Assembly (NCBI GenBank): GCA_010015745.1
Contig: ML978213.1
Location: 143,459 to 207,458 of the forward strand
Reading direction: 5' to 3'
DNA length: 64,000 bases
From: Setomelanomma holmii
Taxonomy: Eukaryota > Ascomycota > Dothideomycetes > Pleosporales > Phaeosphaeriaceae
Part shown: piece by piece, positions 10,355 through 20,726 of the stretch
Layout: the number at the start of each line of letters is the position of its first letter
Position numbering within the stretch: the first letter of the stretch is position 1
Translations under genes and position numbers: made by a program
Notes under the pieces: model-generated
Told to the model about the DNA's origin: nothing
Database searches by the model: none
Seen by the model: only the letters and a program-made list of their open reading frames with translations

Positions 10355-13300
10355 ATGCCCACCAGCAGCACGCCCTCGGTGCGCTCAACGACATACCTCG
10401 ATGCACAGATTCCTGGCGCATTCCCCGATGCACGTTCGCCCAGCGTAGCTTCAGTCACCACCCAGCAGACCTCACTCACACAGGCCCTCTATGACCGCCG
10501 CGCCGAGTACACGCGACCTCGCAATGTCCGCATCAAGGTGGGCACGTGGAACACTGGTGCACAAAAAGGCACCGAGCAGGATGTGGGCCCATGGTTCGTG
10601 ACGGGCCAGGGCGTAGAGGGCGCCATGGCAGGCCTTGGGATAACAGAACACGAAGAGCATGCCAAAAAGAGGGAGGGCGTCGAGGCACAGGAAGCGAGAC
10701 ATAGCCGCTCTGTGCCATCAGTACCACACCATGACACTGGGTCTGTACCTGGAGGCGAAGAGATAGGCATATATGTGCTGGGCCTGCAGGAAATAGTCGA
10801 CATCACATCGGCCACAGAAGCACTGCGACCGTACACGGACCCAACTGCCGCGAAGAAATGGAAAGCCTCTTTGGATGAAGCTCTGCCATCAGGTTATCAG
10901 CTCGTAGCAGAGCAGCAGCTCATTGGTTTGTGGTTAGTAATCTATGCATCGCCAGAAGTCTTTCCACAGATCAAGAATATCAGCACGACCAGCGTGGGAA
11001 CCGGCCTGATGGGCTATATGGGGAATAAGGGTGCCGTCACCACCAGGATAGTGCTGGGGGAGACGACGCGGCTCGTTTTCATCAATTCCCATCTAGCCGC
11101 TGGAGCCGACAAGGCCTCGCTGGACCGCAGAAATTGGGACGCTGCGCAAATTGAATCACGCACACGATTCGATCCTATCGTCGACTCGATGGGCGGCACA
11201 CAGGCACAGGGCGAAGGACTGGGCGACGAGGAATTTGCATTCTGGTTCGGCGACCTCAACTACCGCCTCGAAGGCATGCCTGGTGATGATGTGCGGCGAC
11301 TGCTTACAATTCACACCAAGGACCTCGATAAGGATGACGACAATCGACCCTCGACCTCTGGTGACTCAGGCTATGGCTCAAAGGTCTCCTCGGAGGAAGA
11401 TCGCATGCCCATACCGCCAGAGCTTGACCCTGCTTCGCTTCAGACGACCATCGCATCGCTGTTGCCACACGACGAGCTACATCAGCAGGTGAAGAAGGGC
11501 AAGGCATTCCACGATGGCTGGGAGGAAGGCCCTGTGCGTTTCCTACCGTCCTACAAGTACGATATAGGCAAAGTTGGAGTGTTCGACTCGAGCGAGAAGC
11601 GTCGATGTCCTAGTTGGTGCGACCGTATCCTCTATCGAACTCGCGCGGCAAAGCAACGATACGATGCAAAAGTCAAGGAACAAGAGCAGGCGCGGAAGAA
11701 AGACGAAGAAATGCGAGCTAAGGGCATGGACCTCGCGGGTGATGACGACATTCTGTTCGATTACGACCCTGAAACTGATGGCGACAATACAGCCTTCGAT
11801 GAATATGAAGAAGACGAGGATCCGGAGCCTGAACAGGTCACCACAAAGGACGGCCTCTCCGATGAGATCACACTGGAATACTACACGACGCACATGCGCG
11901 TGTTAAGCTCTGACCACAAGCCCCTAGATGCTGTCTTCTCCCTCAAGTATGACGCGGTCGTCCCCGATCTCAAAGCTGCAGTGCATGTAGAGGTAGCGCG
12001 CGAGCTGGATCGCCAAGAGAACGAAGGTCGGCCTTCCATCGCGGTCGTTGTAGAAAGAGCGACCGGCTCTTCTTCGACGGACGATCAAGACAAGACGGAC
12101 AGCACCTACGAAGGTGTGGATTTTGGCGACGTGAAATTCGCCAAGTCAAAACGCCGTACCATCACGATTGCGAACACTGGTCGGGTACCCGCCACTTTCG
12201 GATTCGCTGACCGTCCAGTCGACCAGGAGCAAGCTGCGGGGCCATTCCCACCTTGGCTGAGCGTGACCTTTGACAAGGAGCCTAACAAGCGTGATAAAGC
12301 TGGACCCGACGATGTGCATCAACAGTACACCCTTGACCCCGCCGAGGTCGTCAACGCGGAACTGAGACTCAAGATTGAGAGCGTTAGCGTGGTGCGAAAC
12401 CTCAATGACGGAGCTGCAATTCTCGAGGATGTTCTTGTCCTTCGTGTTGAGGCAGGTCGCGACCACTTCCTGCCACTCCGCGCTCATTGGCTTCCTTCTG
12501 CGCTTGCTCGCACTGTCGACAAGCTCATCAAGATCCCCGAAGGCGGGATCAGGAAGTTGCAGAATCAGATTCCCGACCGAGGCGAGGTAAAATGGAGTGT
12601 TCCTCGGGAAGTTTTCCGGCTGACGGAAGCGATAGAAGACATGACGGAACGCACCCTGGCAGAATGGGACATGACAAGAGATGAGGGTGAAAAGGCACCA
12701 TTCATGGACAATGCCGGCTGGCCATTCGTCAAGCCTCTCAAGCCATCGAGGGAGAGAAGCCAGCAACATGAAGAAGAGCTTGCAGATCTCTACGATGCAG
12801 TGGACTGCGACAAACCATTCAATGAAGCTTTTGCTCCGGAGACTCGGACCAAAGAGCGAGTAGAGATGTTAGCCGAAGTGTTGCTAACCTTTCTGGCAAG
12901 TCTGACTGACGGCATTATCACAAAGAGCTTGTGGGAGAAGTTGGAAGAGGGTCTGATCACCCGAGAGAAGTCGAAGCAGCAACTTGCGCCCGACGACGAG
13001 AAGATGTGGGCGCTCGAGATTCTGGCGAGCACACCCAGTCATAACGCCTTGTTCCTTTTGCTGCTGTCATTTTTGCAGAATATTGCAAACCAGATTACGG
13101 ATGCATCCAAGCCGAAGCCAGAGACGCCCCGAACAAGCGTGGATCTGCCGGCCAGCCCACAAGCCAAGGTTCGCAGAAGGACATTGAGTAAAGTACCCGA
13201 AATCGCGATCAGACAACTTATTATGAGGAACTATGCTGCTGTATTTGCGGATGTGCTGTTTAGATGCAAGGAAGAGGGCAAGATGAAAGAGAAGGACAAG

Positions 13301-13363
13301 GCTGTACGCAAGGAGCGAATGGTTAGGATCGTGGAATTGTTCTTAAGCAGTGAAGATGAGTAA
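10355..13363 (+). CDS. Inositol polyphosphate 5-phosphatase, OCRL/INPP5B-like
   Basis: One exon of 1002 residues from the ATG at 10355. The N-terminal half is a 5-phosphatase catalytic domain with its usual motifs in order: VGTWNTG, VLGLQEIVD, TSVGTGLMGYMGNKGAV, FINSHLAAG, FWFGDLNYRL, PSYKYD, then CPSWCDRILY and SSDHKPLDAVF. These hold the Mg2+ ligands and the catalytic His/Asp pair. After it comes a beta-rich stretch (FAKSKRRTITIANTGRVPATFGF) that fits an ASH domain. The C-terminal third (ERVEMLAEVLLTFLASLTDGII and onward) matches the helical RhoGAP-like domain. That order is the OCRL architecture, which removes the 5-phosphate from PI(4,5)P2 on endosomes and Golgi. An acidic insert (DDDILFDYDPETDGDNTAF) interrupts the catalytic domain between the WCDR and SSDH motifs. 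Confidence 0.93.
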   Translation: MPTSSTPSVRSTTYLDAQIPGAFPDARSPSVASVTTQQTSLTQALYDRRAEYTRPRNVRIKVGTWNTGAQKGTEQDVGPWFVTGQGVEGAMAGLGITEHEEHAKKREGVEAQEARHSRSVPSVPHHDTGSVPGGEEIGIYVLGLQEIVDITSATEALRPYTDPTAAKKWKASLDEALPSGYQLVAEQQLIGLWLVIYASPEVFPQIKNISTTSVGTGLMGYMGNKGAVTTRIVLGETTRLVFINSHLAAGADKASLDRRNWDAAQIESRTRFDPIVDSMGGTQAQGEGLGDEEFAFWFGDLNYRLEGMPGDDVRRLLTIHTKDLDKDDDNRPSTSGDSGYGSKVSSEEDRMPIPPELDPASLQTTIASLLPHDELHQQVKKGKAFHDGWEEGPVRFLPSYKYDIGKVGVFDSSEKRRCPSWCDRILYRTRAAKQRYDAKVKEQEQARKKDEEMRAKGMDLAGDDDILFDYDPETDGDNTAFDEYEEDEDPEPEQVTTKDGLSDEITLEYYTTHMRVLSSDHKPLDAVFSLKYDAVVPDLKAAVHVEVARELDRQENEGRPSIAVVVERATGSSSTDDQDKTDSTYEGVDFGDVKFAKSKRRTITIANTGRVPATFGFADRPVDQEQAAGPFPPWLSVTFDKEPNKRDKAGPDDVHQQYTLDPAEVVNAELRLKIESVSVVRNLNDGAAILEDVLVLRVEAGRDHFLPLRAHWLPSALARTVDKLIKIPEGGIRKLQNQIPDRGEVKWSVPREVFRLTEAIEDMTERTLAEWDMTRDEGEKAPFMDNAGWPFVKPLKPSRERSQQHEEELADLYDAVDCDKPFNEAFAPETRTKERVEMLAEVLLTFLASLTDGIITKSLWEKLEEGLITREKSKQQLAPDDEKMWALEILASTPSHNALFLLLLSFLQNIANQITDASKPKPETPRTSVDLPASPQAKVRRRTLSKVPEIAIRQLIMRNYAAVFADVLFRCKEEGKMKEKDKAVRKERMVRIVELFLSSEDE

Positions 13364-13589
13364 ATACGCAGTGCAATGAGTTGGTTCCTCAGGGAAAGAC
13401 AAGGTGATACCCATAGACTTTGTTGAAATGCATTCTAGCAAGACACGTCCCAGCCCTATGGTACCTGAGTGACCTCACCCGCTAATCCCTGCAACGTGCC
13501 CCACGGCGGGGCTAAACTTTCCCTCTCGCCCAAAAATTTCCAGCATCAACATTCAGCACGAGCTCGAATTGCACGTCAACAACCACACC

Positions 13590-14939
13590 ATGTCCGACAA
13601 ACTTCGCGTACTGCTCGTCGGCAACGGCGGCCGCGAACACGCCATCGCATGGAAACTCCTGCAATCCCCACGCATCGAACACATCTACGTCGTGCCCGGC
13701 AACGGCGGGACCGCAACGCTCTCCTCCAAAGTCACAAACGTGTCTTCCGTCAAAGACACCGACTTCGCCGGCCTCGTGCAATTCGCCAAAGACAAGAATG
13801 TCAATCTCCTGATTCCTGGGCCCGAAGCTCCCTTAGTAGCAGGCATTGTCGACTTCTTCGCGGAGAATGCTGGGGGAATGGGGATCAAGGCTTTTGGACC
13901 GAGTAAGGCGGCGGCGCGAATGGAGGGGAGTAAGACGTTTAGCAAGGATTTTATGAAGAGGCATAACATCCCGACCGCTGCGTATGAGAATTTCTCATCG
14001 TACGATGCTGCGAGGGAATATCTCGATAGCATAACGCACAACGTGGTGATCAAAGCGTCTGGCCTCGCAGCTGGCAAGGGCGTGATTATCCCCGCGACGA
14101 AGGACGAGGCGCACGCTGCGCTGCGGGAAATCATGCTGGACAAGGAATTTGGCAACGCGGGGGATGAGGTTGTTATCGAGGAGTTTCTAGAAGGTGATGA
14201 ATTGAGCATTTTGAGTTTTAGTGATGGGCACACGATCAAGAGTCTCCCGCCGGCGCAGGATCATAAGAGGATATTCGATGGGGATCAGGGGCCGAATACG
14301 GGTGGCATGGGGACGTATGCGCCTACGCGGATTGCGCCGAGGGATGTACTCGACCGCATCGACAAGGAGGTTCTACAGCCGACGATTGATGGGATGCGGA
14401 ACGAGGGGTTTGTGTTCAAGGGCGTGTTGTTCACGGGGTTGATGATGACGAAGCAGGGCCCGAAGGTGCTGGAGTATAATGTGCGATTTGGCGATCCAGA
14501 GACGCAGAGCTTGTTGGCGCTGATGGAGAGTGATCTTGCTGAGGTGATGGTGGCGTGTGCGGAGGGACGGTTGCAGCATGTGGATGTCAAGGTGTCGGAT
14601 AGATCGGCGGCGACGGTGGTGGTTGCTGCTGGTGGATATCCGGGGAGTTATGAGAAGGGCACCAAGATGACGCTGGATGCTACACCTGCTGGTACGAAGA
14701 GCTCATCCTAGACTGTGCAATTCCTTGCTGACTATGTACTAGATGTCGTCCTCTTCCACGCCGGTACATCATTCGCCAACGATACCCTGGCGACCTCTGG
14801 TGGTCGTGTGATCGCTTCGACAGCAACTGCACCAACGCTTGAAGAAGCAGTATCGAAAGCCTACCAGGGCGTCGAGTGCATACATTTCGAAGGCATGCAG
14901 TATCGAAAAGATATTGCGGGGCGGGCCTTGAAGAAATAA
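13590..14939 (+). CDS. Phosphoribosylamine-glycine ligase (GAR synthetase)
   Basis: Two exons, 13590-14691 and 14743-14939, encode 432 residues; the 51-nt intron starts GTACGA and has a GCTGAC branch site. Motifs: VLLVGNGGREHAIAWKL at the N-terminus, PGPEAPLVAG, KASGLAAGKGV in the ATP-grasp domain, QDHKRIFDGDQGPNTGGMG, and EYNVRFGDPETQ (the family signature). After the intron the frame gives LFHAGT and GGRVIASTATA, the normal C-terminal lobe. It joins phosphoribosylamine to glycine in step 2 of purine synthesis. The open frame ends right after GRALKK. In yeasts and other ascomycetes I know, this domain continues into AIR synthetase as bifunctional Ade5,7; no such domain follows here. Confidence 0.93.
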
Positions 14940-15419
14940 ACCCGTGTGGCTCTGTGATCACAGGCACATGCAAAGAAGCAGGGTCGAGAAAGGTTCAAGA
15001 CGAACGATTTCCACGAAAGTTAGGATCAGTTGCCATGTTAGTGGCTGGCAGGAGTTTGGGCGTCCAAGATAGAAAAAAGGCGTATGCATCCTGGAAGGAA
15101 AGCAGACACTGGAGGCAGATTTTCATTTTCAAAGATATGTGCCATAGTATATGGTGGCATGATGATGCTGAGATAGAAGACAAGTACCTACATTTCGATA
15201 CCTACCACCCATAGGAGGAGAATTGTCTTGGGGTGAGAATACAACTCGGTCGACTCCGAGAGGATGCAGTTCTAGACTGAGGCTGTCGTTGTGACCAGAT
15301 ACCGTAGAGCCATTCACGTAAAGCTCCTATAGCACTTCTTGCAGCCTCTTCGTAAGGCGGGCTCTTTTGACCACTCCTGTTACCATTGGTCACATCTCGT
15401 TGTCCGACGATGAATTGTG
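14940..15419. other. Convergent gap after GAR synthetase
   Basis: This stretch separates the GAR synthetase stop from the RNase III stop. All three plus frames are broken by stops, and none reads like an AIR synthetase domain. No other feature is seen. Confidence 0.5.
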
Positions 15420-16832
15420 CTACCTGTCCTTGTCTTTCTTTTCCTTCTTCTCTTTCTTGTCCTTTTTATGTTTCTTGCTCTTCTCAGACGACGGTTCAGC
15501 GCTGTCGCTCTTGCGCTTCTTGGTCGCAATCTCCTCGGGTTCATCTGGCTTGACATCTGCACTGATGACACGCTCCTCACCTTGTCCGCTCTCTGCTGCT
15601 TCTAGCTTCGCCTTCTCTTCTCGCTCTCTAGTCTTAGCCTCTACGAGCACCTTCTTCTGCTTGGTGGCATTCTGAAGAACAACGCTGTTCCGCTTGATCG
15701 CATCAGTTGCCGCTGCAATGCAAGCTTGTGCCTTGTTCTGCCCTTCTCCACTGCCCAGCCACTCTTGCTCATAGCCCCAGCCCGTGAGGTAGACACCGAG
15801 GTAGTACCGTTGGACACCATGGTCGTAGGTCATGGGCTTTTCTTCGCGATAACCGAGCTTGATGCCGGCAGTCATACACAGCTTTTGTAGCTCGTCTCGT
15901 GCCATTGGGTTCTCGATTATCCTTTCCTTGAAGCCTAGCAACTGTGGGGCCCAGAGTTGATCCAGGAATCGTTCAGCAACACCAAAGCCATTCTGAGGAT
16001 CTGACAGCACTATCCCTGCAATGTAGGCTTCAAATAGATCCGCAACGACTTTCTTCCACGCTTTAGTGTCCTTGTCCCAGTGAGACTTATGCTTGAGTCG
16101 GTCCGGCAACCCGTATGCTTCAGAAAACTTGCCCAAAGCTAAGTTCTCGACCAGCCTCTCGCGCCATGAGCAAAGTTGTGGAACCTCGACTTGGGGAAAG
16201 CGGTTATAGAGAGCGCGAGATGCAAGTAGCTCGATGTAGGCGTCGCCGAGGAACTCGAGACGCTCGTAGTCGAGGCCGAAATCTATGCCTTGGTGAACGT
16301 TCGCATTCGTTTCGTGTACGGATTTGTGGGTGAAGACGGCTTCGTGGAGGTGGGGCTCGAGGATAGGCGGTAGTGGAGGGAGGGTTTGGGCTTCGTCCAC
16401 TTTGCGGTAGATGTAGTCTGGTATGGTGACATTGACCATCTTGTCGGGTCGCTTTTCGTCTAAGTCGCGCTTAGCTTGAGCAGAGACAGACTTCTCGTTG
16501 CGTGCACATAGGAGTCTGCGAAGCTCGCATGTGTGGTAGAGGATGTCCTTGTCTGCATCTGGCGATGTCTCGGCTGCTTCAAACCGGTCGAGTAGCGCTA
16601 CTAGGCCCGTCCTCATCTCGTCGGCTGACAAGACAGTCTGAGGGAACGTCACTTGCCCGCGTTGCTGTGGGACCGCATTGCCTCGCTGCTGAGGCTTGCC
16701 TTGGCCATTGCGACCGCGGTCGTCATATGCTCCAGAGTTGAAAGCTGGCTGATTGGATCGCTGCTTCTTGTTGAAGTGCTGATTTCGATCTGCATAGTGA
16801 TTGAAGGCGCCGCCGCGCTTCTGCGACGACAT
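15420..16832 (-). CDS. Ribonuclease III (Rnt1-like)
   Basis: From the ATG at 16832 the protein has 470 residues; the frame stays open to an ATG at 16967, but those 45 extra residues are not family-like and would crowd the divergent mS33 promoter. The RNase III domain has the signature ERLEFLGDAYIELL (residues 190-203) and the second acidic cluster VADLFEAYIAG, together supplying the metal-binding carboxylates. A double-stranded-RNA-binding domain follows (DELQKLC through QNKAQACIAAATDAI). The tail is a Lys-rich, coiled region (KKHKKDKKEKKEKK) suited to nuclear or nucleolar localisation. In yeast Rnt1 processes pre-rRNA 3' ends, snRNAs and snoRNAs. There is one RNase III domain and no helicase or PAZ, so it is not Dicer. 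Confidence 0.92.
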   Translation of the reverse strand: MSSQKRGGAFNHYADRNQHFNKKQRSNQPAFNSGAYDDRGRNGQGKPQQRGNAVPQQRGQVTFPQTVLSADEMRTGLVALLDRFEAAETSPDADKDILYHTCELRRLLCARNEKSVSAQAKRDLDEKRPDKMVNVTIPDYIYRKVDEAQTLPPLPPILEPHLHEAVFTHKSVHETNANVHQGIDFGLDYERLEFLGDAYIELLASRALYNRFPQVEVPQLCSWRERLVENLALGKFSEAYGLPDRLKHKSHWDKDTKAWKKVVADLFEAYIAGIVLSDPQNGFGVAERFLDQLWAPQLLGFKERIIENPMARDELQKLCMTAGIKLGYREEKPMTYDHGVQRYYLGVYLTGWGYEQEWLGSGEGQNKAQACIAAATDAIKRNSVVLQNATKQKKVLVEAKTREREEKAKLEAAESGQGEERVISADVKPDEPEEIATKKRKSDSAEPSSEKSKKHKKDKKEKKEKKDKDR

Positions 16833-16982
16833 GCTTGCTAGCGATGTGGTGGTGATTTGGTTGGTGTAGGAGCTGCATTCAAAAAGTGGCACGCCTTCGG
16901 GGGTCCGCACTAGCGCGGCGCCAAGCCAAAGATTATCACCATCATTCACTGTGAGCACCTCCATCATCGAGCATTGCGCAAG

Positions 16983-17399
16983 ATGGCGGTCCCACGGCAG
17001 CGGATATTGGACCTGATGAGGGTGCGTACATCTGCATGACGTATGCGCGCGGCTACTGATGTTTTCAGGCCCAATGCAAGGTCTTCAACACTACATACAA
17101 CCCCGAACGGCTCCGTCTCGGTTCGCGCATCCTGCACCAGCGCCTCAACGGCCCAGCCGTTGCATCCTACTACCCACCGCGGATAGGCACAATCAGCCAG
17201 TTGCGCTCCCTATACCCCGAGCATGAGATTATAGACGAAGAAGAGGAGGACTGGCTAGAGCACTTGAATGTTGCAAGATCAAGAGGCAAGGGTACACCGA
17301 AGAAGAAGCGGACAGCTGCCGGTGAGTCAGGACGTCGGATTGGTCGAATTAAGTCACTGACAAGCGACAGAGTCGAAGAAGTTCAACAAGCGAAAGTAA
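16983..17399 (+). CDS. RSM27: Mitochondrial small-subunit ribosomal protein mS33
   Basis: Three exons, 16983-17021, 17069-17321 and 17371-17399, give 106 residues; the introns (47 and 49 nt) have GTGCGT and GTGAGT donors with ACTGAT and ACTGAC branch sites. The protein begins MAVPRQRILDLM and then reads CKVFNTTYNPERLRLGSRIL, with the conserved block HQRLNGPAVASYYPP and a tail LNVARSRGKGTPKKKR. This matches the mS33 (MRP-S33/Rsm27) family, a small protein of the mitoribosomal 28S/37S subunit. The first exon is only 13 codons, so gene finders may miss it. It starts 150 bases from the RNase III ATG and is divergently transcribed. Confidence 0.9.
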
Positions 17400-17568
17400 T
17401 CAAGAGATACGACACCATGCAGGTATCAAAACCATTGGTCATGTATAGATATTGTGAATGGACGTATGGAACGGCGTTATGGCTGGCAATCTGCATCAGA
17501 TCTGTTCAAATCGCAATCGAACACATACATCTTCATCTGTTATATCTTTCAGTCTCGGTCCAGCTTGG

Positions 17569-18246
17569 TTAGATCTTGCTCTTCACATCCGTCCCCGCGC
17601 TGCTCCATTCCCTATCGAACTCATCGTCCCACGGTATCCTAGCCTTCTTGTGCTCTGGCAAGATGGGAACGTTAACCTTGTGGTGCTCGACCGTACAGTA
17701 CGTTATCTTTCCATCCAAGCTAGTCATGTCCCCCCGGATCATGGCCATTTGCTTGCCTACGCCGACGACTCTGCTGTTCAGCCGTACCTTGGTTCCAATA
17801 GGGACGGCTTTGAGGTAGGAGATGTTCAATGATCTGGTGACGCCGCCCATGAACTCCCAGAATCCAGGACGTGCCAAGGGACATAGAGCTGTGGTAGTTG
17901 ACATGTCGAAAATGACACCTGCTGCACCACCGTGCATCACGTCTAGTTGATTGTTAGGGACGTCTAGATTCGAAGGTTGATTGACACGCACTGTTCAAGT
18001 TGGAGAAGTTGGGTGCGATGGTCATCTCATAGGCGACTGAACCATTTAGACCCGCATCCACCAGCTTCATATTCTCCATGACCTCACGATCGAAGTCCTG
18101 TATAACATCAGTGCCTGACTAGGGCCTCGTGCTCATTCACGTACAATGTGATCCTTTGGTCGTTGCGCTGCAATCAGCTTGTATCTCTCGAACATGGCGC
18201 GAACAGCGGCCATGGCCTTTGTCCGATCCGCATCCTTCTCGCCCAT
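17569..18246 (-). CDS. Acyl-CoA thioesterase-like hotdog protein
   Basis: Three exons on the minus strand, 18246-18145, 18097-17992 and 17942-17569, give 193 residues. The introns have GTACGT and GTGCGT donors. Exon 2 reads DFDREVMENMKLVDAGLNGS and ends near APNFSNLN; exon 3 opens with VMHGGAAGVIFDMSTTTAL, the hotdog helix of PaaI/THEM-type thioesterases, where HGG and the following Asp lie at the active site. The C-terminal strands include IGTKVRLNSRVVGVGKQMA. It should hydrolyse an acyl-CoA thioester; chain length is unknown. The 5' end is uncertain: the frame is open upstream to a CTATAG acceptor at about 18302, so a short first exon upstream is likely and the ATG at 18246 may be internal. 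Confidence 0.82.
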
Positions 18247-18302
18247 GTCGAGTAGTATTCTAGCTCTCGAAATCGCAACGTCAAGGTCCTCCGCAGATCG
18301 CT

Positions 18303-18888
18303 ATAGTGCAGACAAAAATAATAGTAATTGTACATCAGCATGTTTGCTAGCTTGCGTTGTTTGCTGGAGCACTCAAGTGAACGGCGGAAGCTTGCATTTG
18401 CCTCGGCTCCATCTGCCACCTCGACGTGCGGCACTGAACACGTCGCGTGCGCAACAAGTGACAATCGTCTGCACACCTCGTAGCCCACACAATGGAACTG
18501 GTCTAAATGATCAATACTGCTAGCTGCCTCAGGCAGGTGCCTGCATTGTTTCAAGACGCTCTCTCGGCGTGGGCAGGTTCCGCAAACAGCCACTGACGAT
18601 CACCATTGGCAGAGGCGGCTTCTCCACACCCAAGTCAATTGTTTCACGACGGCCGGACGGTCCCAGCTTCGTCATGACCGCTCTTAAGGTTCGCGCGCAG
18701 CTGTCAGTCGACTCTATATTACTTCGCCCAATCTATACATAGTTCATGGGTCTCATCCAGCCGTGCTGAAGTGCCTTCTTCTCCCCTCTATCCGATCGCT
18801 ATTTAACCTGCTCACCGCGGCACTCCACGCTGTCATCAATCGTCGCCGCGCGCATATTGGCCCTTCCCAGGTGTTAACAAACGGAACC
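18303..18888. promoter_or_regulatory. Divergent upstream region, thioesterase / MFS gene
   Basis: This gap holds the upstream region of the minus-strand thioesterase gene and the MFS leader. A first thioesterase exon probably lies within 18303-18600, but I could not choose a start and donor that fit. The plus frame open from 18763 leads into the MFS start at 18889 without a better ATG. Confidence 0.4.
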
Positions 18889-20348
18889 ATGGCTTCAAGG
18901 GCATTGCCGGTGTCGCCAGCACTGCGAAAGAAGGTCTTGAGAGTGTTGTTTATATCATTGCTGCTTGACTTGGTACGTCATGCCATGTCTGTACCACCAC
19001 TCCAGCTCACAGAAGTATAGGTCTCCTTCACGTTCATTCTGCCGCTCTTTCCGAAGCTCATCGAGTTCTACCGCAACCACGAAACCGGAAACCCGAATAC
19101 GATCCTCTCGAAGATTCTCGCTGGCCTCAATGCGTACAAGAACTCGTTCGCGAAGCCCATCAACTCGCGCTACGACATCGTCTTGCTCGGCGGCGCTCTC
19201 GGCTCGTTGTTCTCTCTCTGCCAGGCCATCGCGTCTCCCGTAATCGGCACACTCTCGGACAAATATGGCAGACGCACAGCCCTTTTATGGTCAATGGCTG
19301 GAAACATCCTCAGCGTCGCTCTGTGGGTTGCAGCAACAGACTTCCGCACCTTCCTTGCGAGTCGAGTGGTCGGAGGCCTGAGTGAGGGCAATGTGCAGCT
19401 AGCCATGGCAATTGCGACGGATATCAGCGACGAAAGCCAAAGAGGAGCCACCATGGCACTCGTGGGCGTGTGTTTCAGCATCGCCTTCACATTCGGCCCA
19501 GCGCTGGGCGCATATCTCTCCACGCTACAAATCATGACATCAAACCCATTCGCAACGGCCGCGGGCTTCTCATTGTTCTTGATCGTCACTGAGACCATCT
19601 ATCTCTACTCGAGCCTCCCAGAAACTCTTCCATCCGCCACGGCATCTGGTCGCACAGCCAACGGCAAGGCAAATGGCCACACCAAGACCGAGGGTGCTGT
19701 CAAACCACACGCTCCAACAAATTCGCACGCAGTTCTCAACGCGACGCATTTCACCTTCATTCTCTTCTTCAGTGGCATGGAGTTCTCGCTGCCCTTCATG
19801 ACCTACGACCTATTCTCATATCAGGCCAAGGACTCAGGCAAATTGCTCGGCTTCATTGGCCTTGTTGCCTCCCTGCTGCAGGGGTCCGTGGTCCGCAGGA
19901 TGCACCCGCTGAAAGTTGTCCAGATGGGCGTAGTCAGCTGCGCGATTGCTTTCTTCATACTAGCCAGAGTGCAAACTCAAGGTGCACTGTACGGTGCAGC
20001 GGCACTGCTAGCCGTAACAAGTGCTACTGTCGTCACTGGGTTAAACAGTCTTTCCTCGTTCGAAGCGAGCGCCAGCGAACGAGGAAATAAGCTGGGAAAT
20101 CATAGAAGTTTTGGTACGTTTATTATTCTACATACAGTCGAGTCGTTGCTGACAGTCACCTAGGTCAAGCAGGACGTGCCCTCGGACCTCTAATCTTCTG
20201 TACACTCTATTGGTGGGCTGGGCGAGAAATGGCATATGCAGTGGGAGCGGCTGGTATGTCCACAGTCTGCGCCTTTGTGTTTGGCGCATTGAAGATGCCG
20301 CCAGGTACAGAGAATGTTGGAAAGAAAGTGAAACAGGCGACAGACTAG
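18889..20348 (+). CDS. MFS transporter, MFSD10/TetA-like
   Basis: Exons 18889-18972, 19021-20113 and 20164-20348 give 453 residues; both introns (48 and 50 nt) start GTACGT. The fold is a 12-helix major facilitator. TM1 is split by intron 1 (VLFISLLLDL|VSFTFILPLF). The loop 2-3 signature is GTLSDKYGRRTALL, followed by the TM4-5 segment FLASRVVGGLSEGNVQLAMAIATDIS and RGATMALVGVCFSIAFTFGPALGAYL. A hydrophilic central loop carries TASGRTANGKANGHTKTEG, and the C-terminal half ends with QAGRALGPLIFCTLYWWAGR. This profile fits the MFSD10/tetracycline-resistance-like family, proposed organic-anion exporters. Substrate and membrane are not predictable from sequence alone. Confidence 0.88.
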
Positions 20349-20726
20349 ACCAAGTGTCGAAAGTGGCTGTTGTTGTAGTAGGCATGAATCGAACTACCTG
20401 TGCACGCACTACAAGATAAACAGCATGATTGCAACGACAAAGTTATGGATAACAACGGCAGACTTCTTTTGATGGTAGGCAATGTTCCACAGCAACAAAA
20501 GAGCCAAGCGTAACAAGCCCGATCGCAACTTCGGCCCTTCCCCGCATCCGACTTTGGGGTATTCCCCATACTGACTCGAACCTCGGCATCTTTTTGAGCC
20601 TCGCGTGCTTGTTGGCTACCTTGCTACGCCCGGCATCTCACCACACTAGGCATTGCACCTTCCCCAACACATTCGGCTTGTCTCTTGCTGACTCCTGTTC
20701 TCTTGTTTCAGTCGGCAACCTTGAAG
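20349..20726. other. Intergenic, leader of the acyl-CoA synthetase gene
   Basis: This separates two co-oriented genes and contains a CT-rich stretch before the next ATG, typical of fungal promoters. Nothing else is seen. Confidence 0.45.

Noticed and set aside
15129..15400. Possible displaced AIR synthetase domain after GAR synthetase
   Set aside because: I looked for the missing fusion partner here; frames are short and none carries an AIRS motif.
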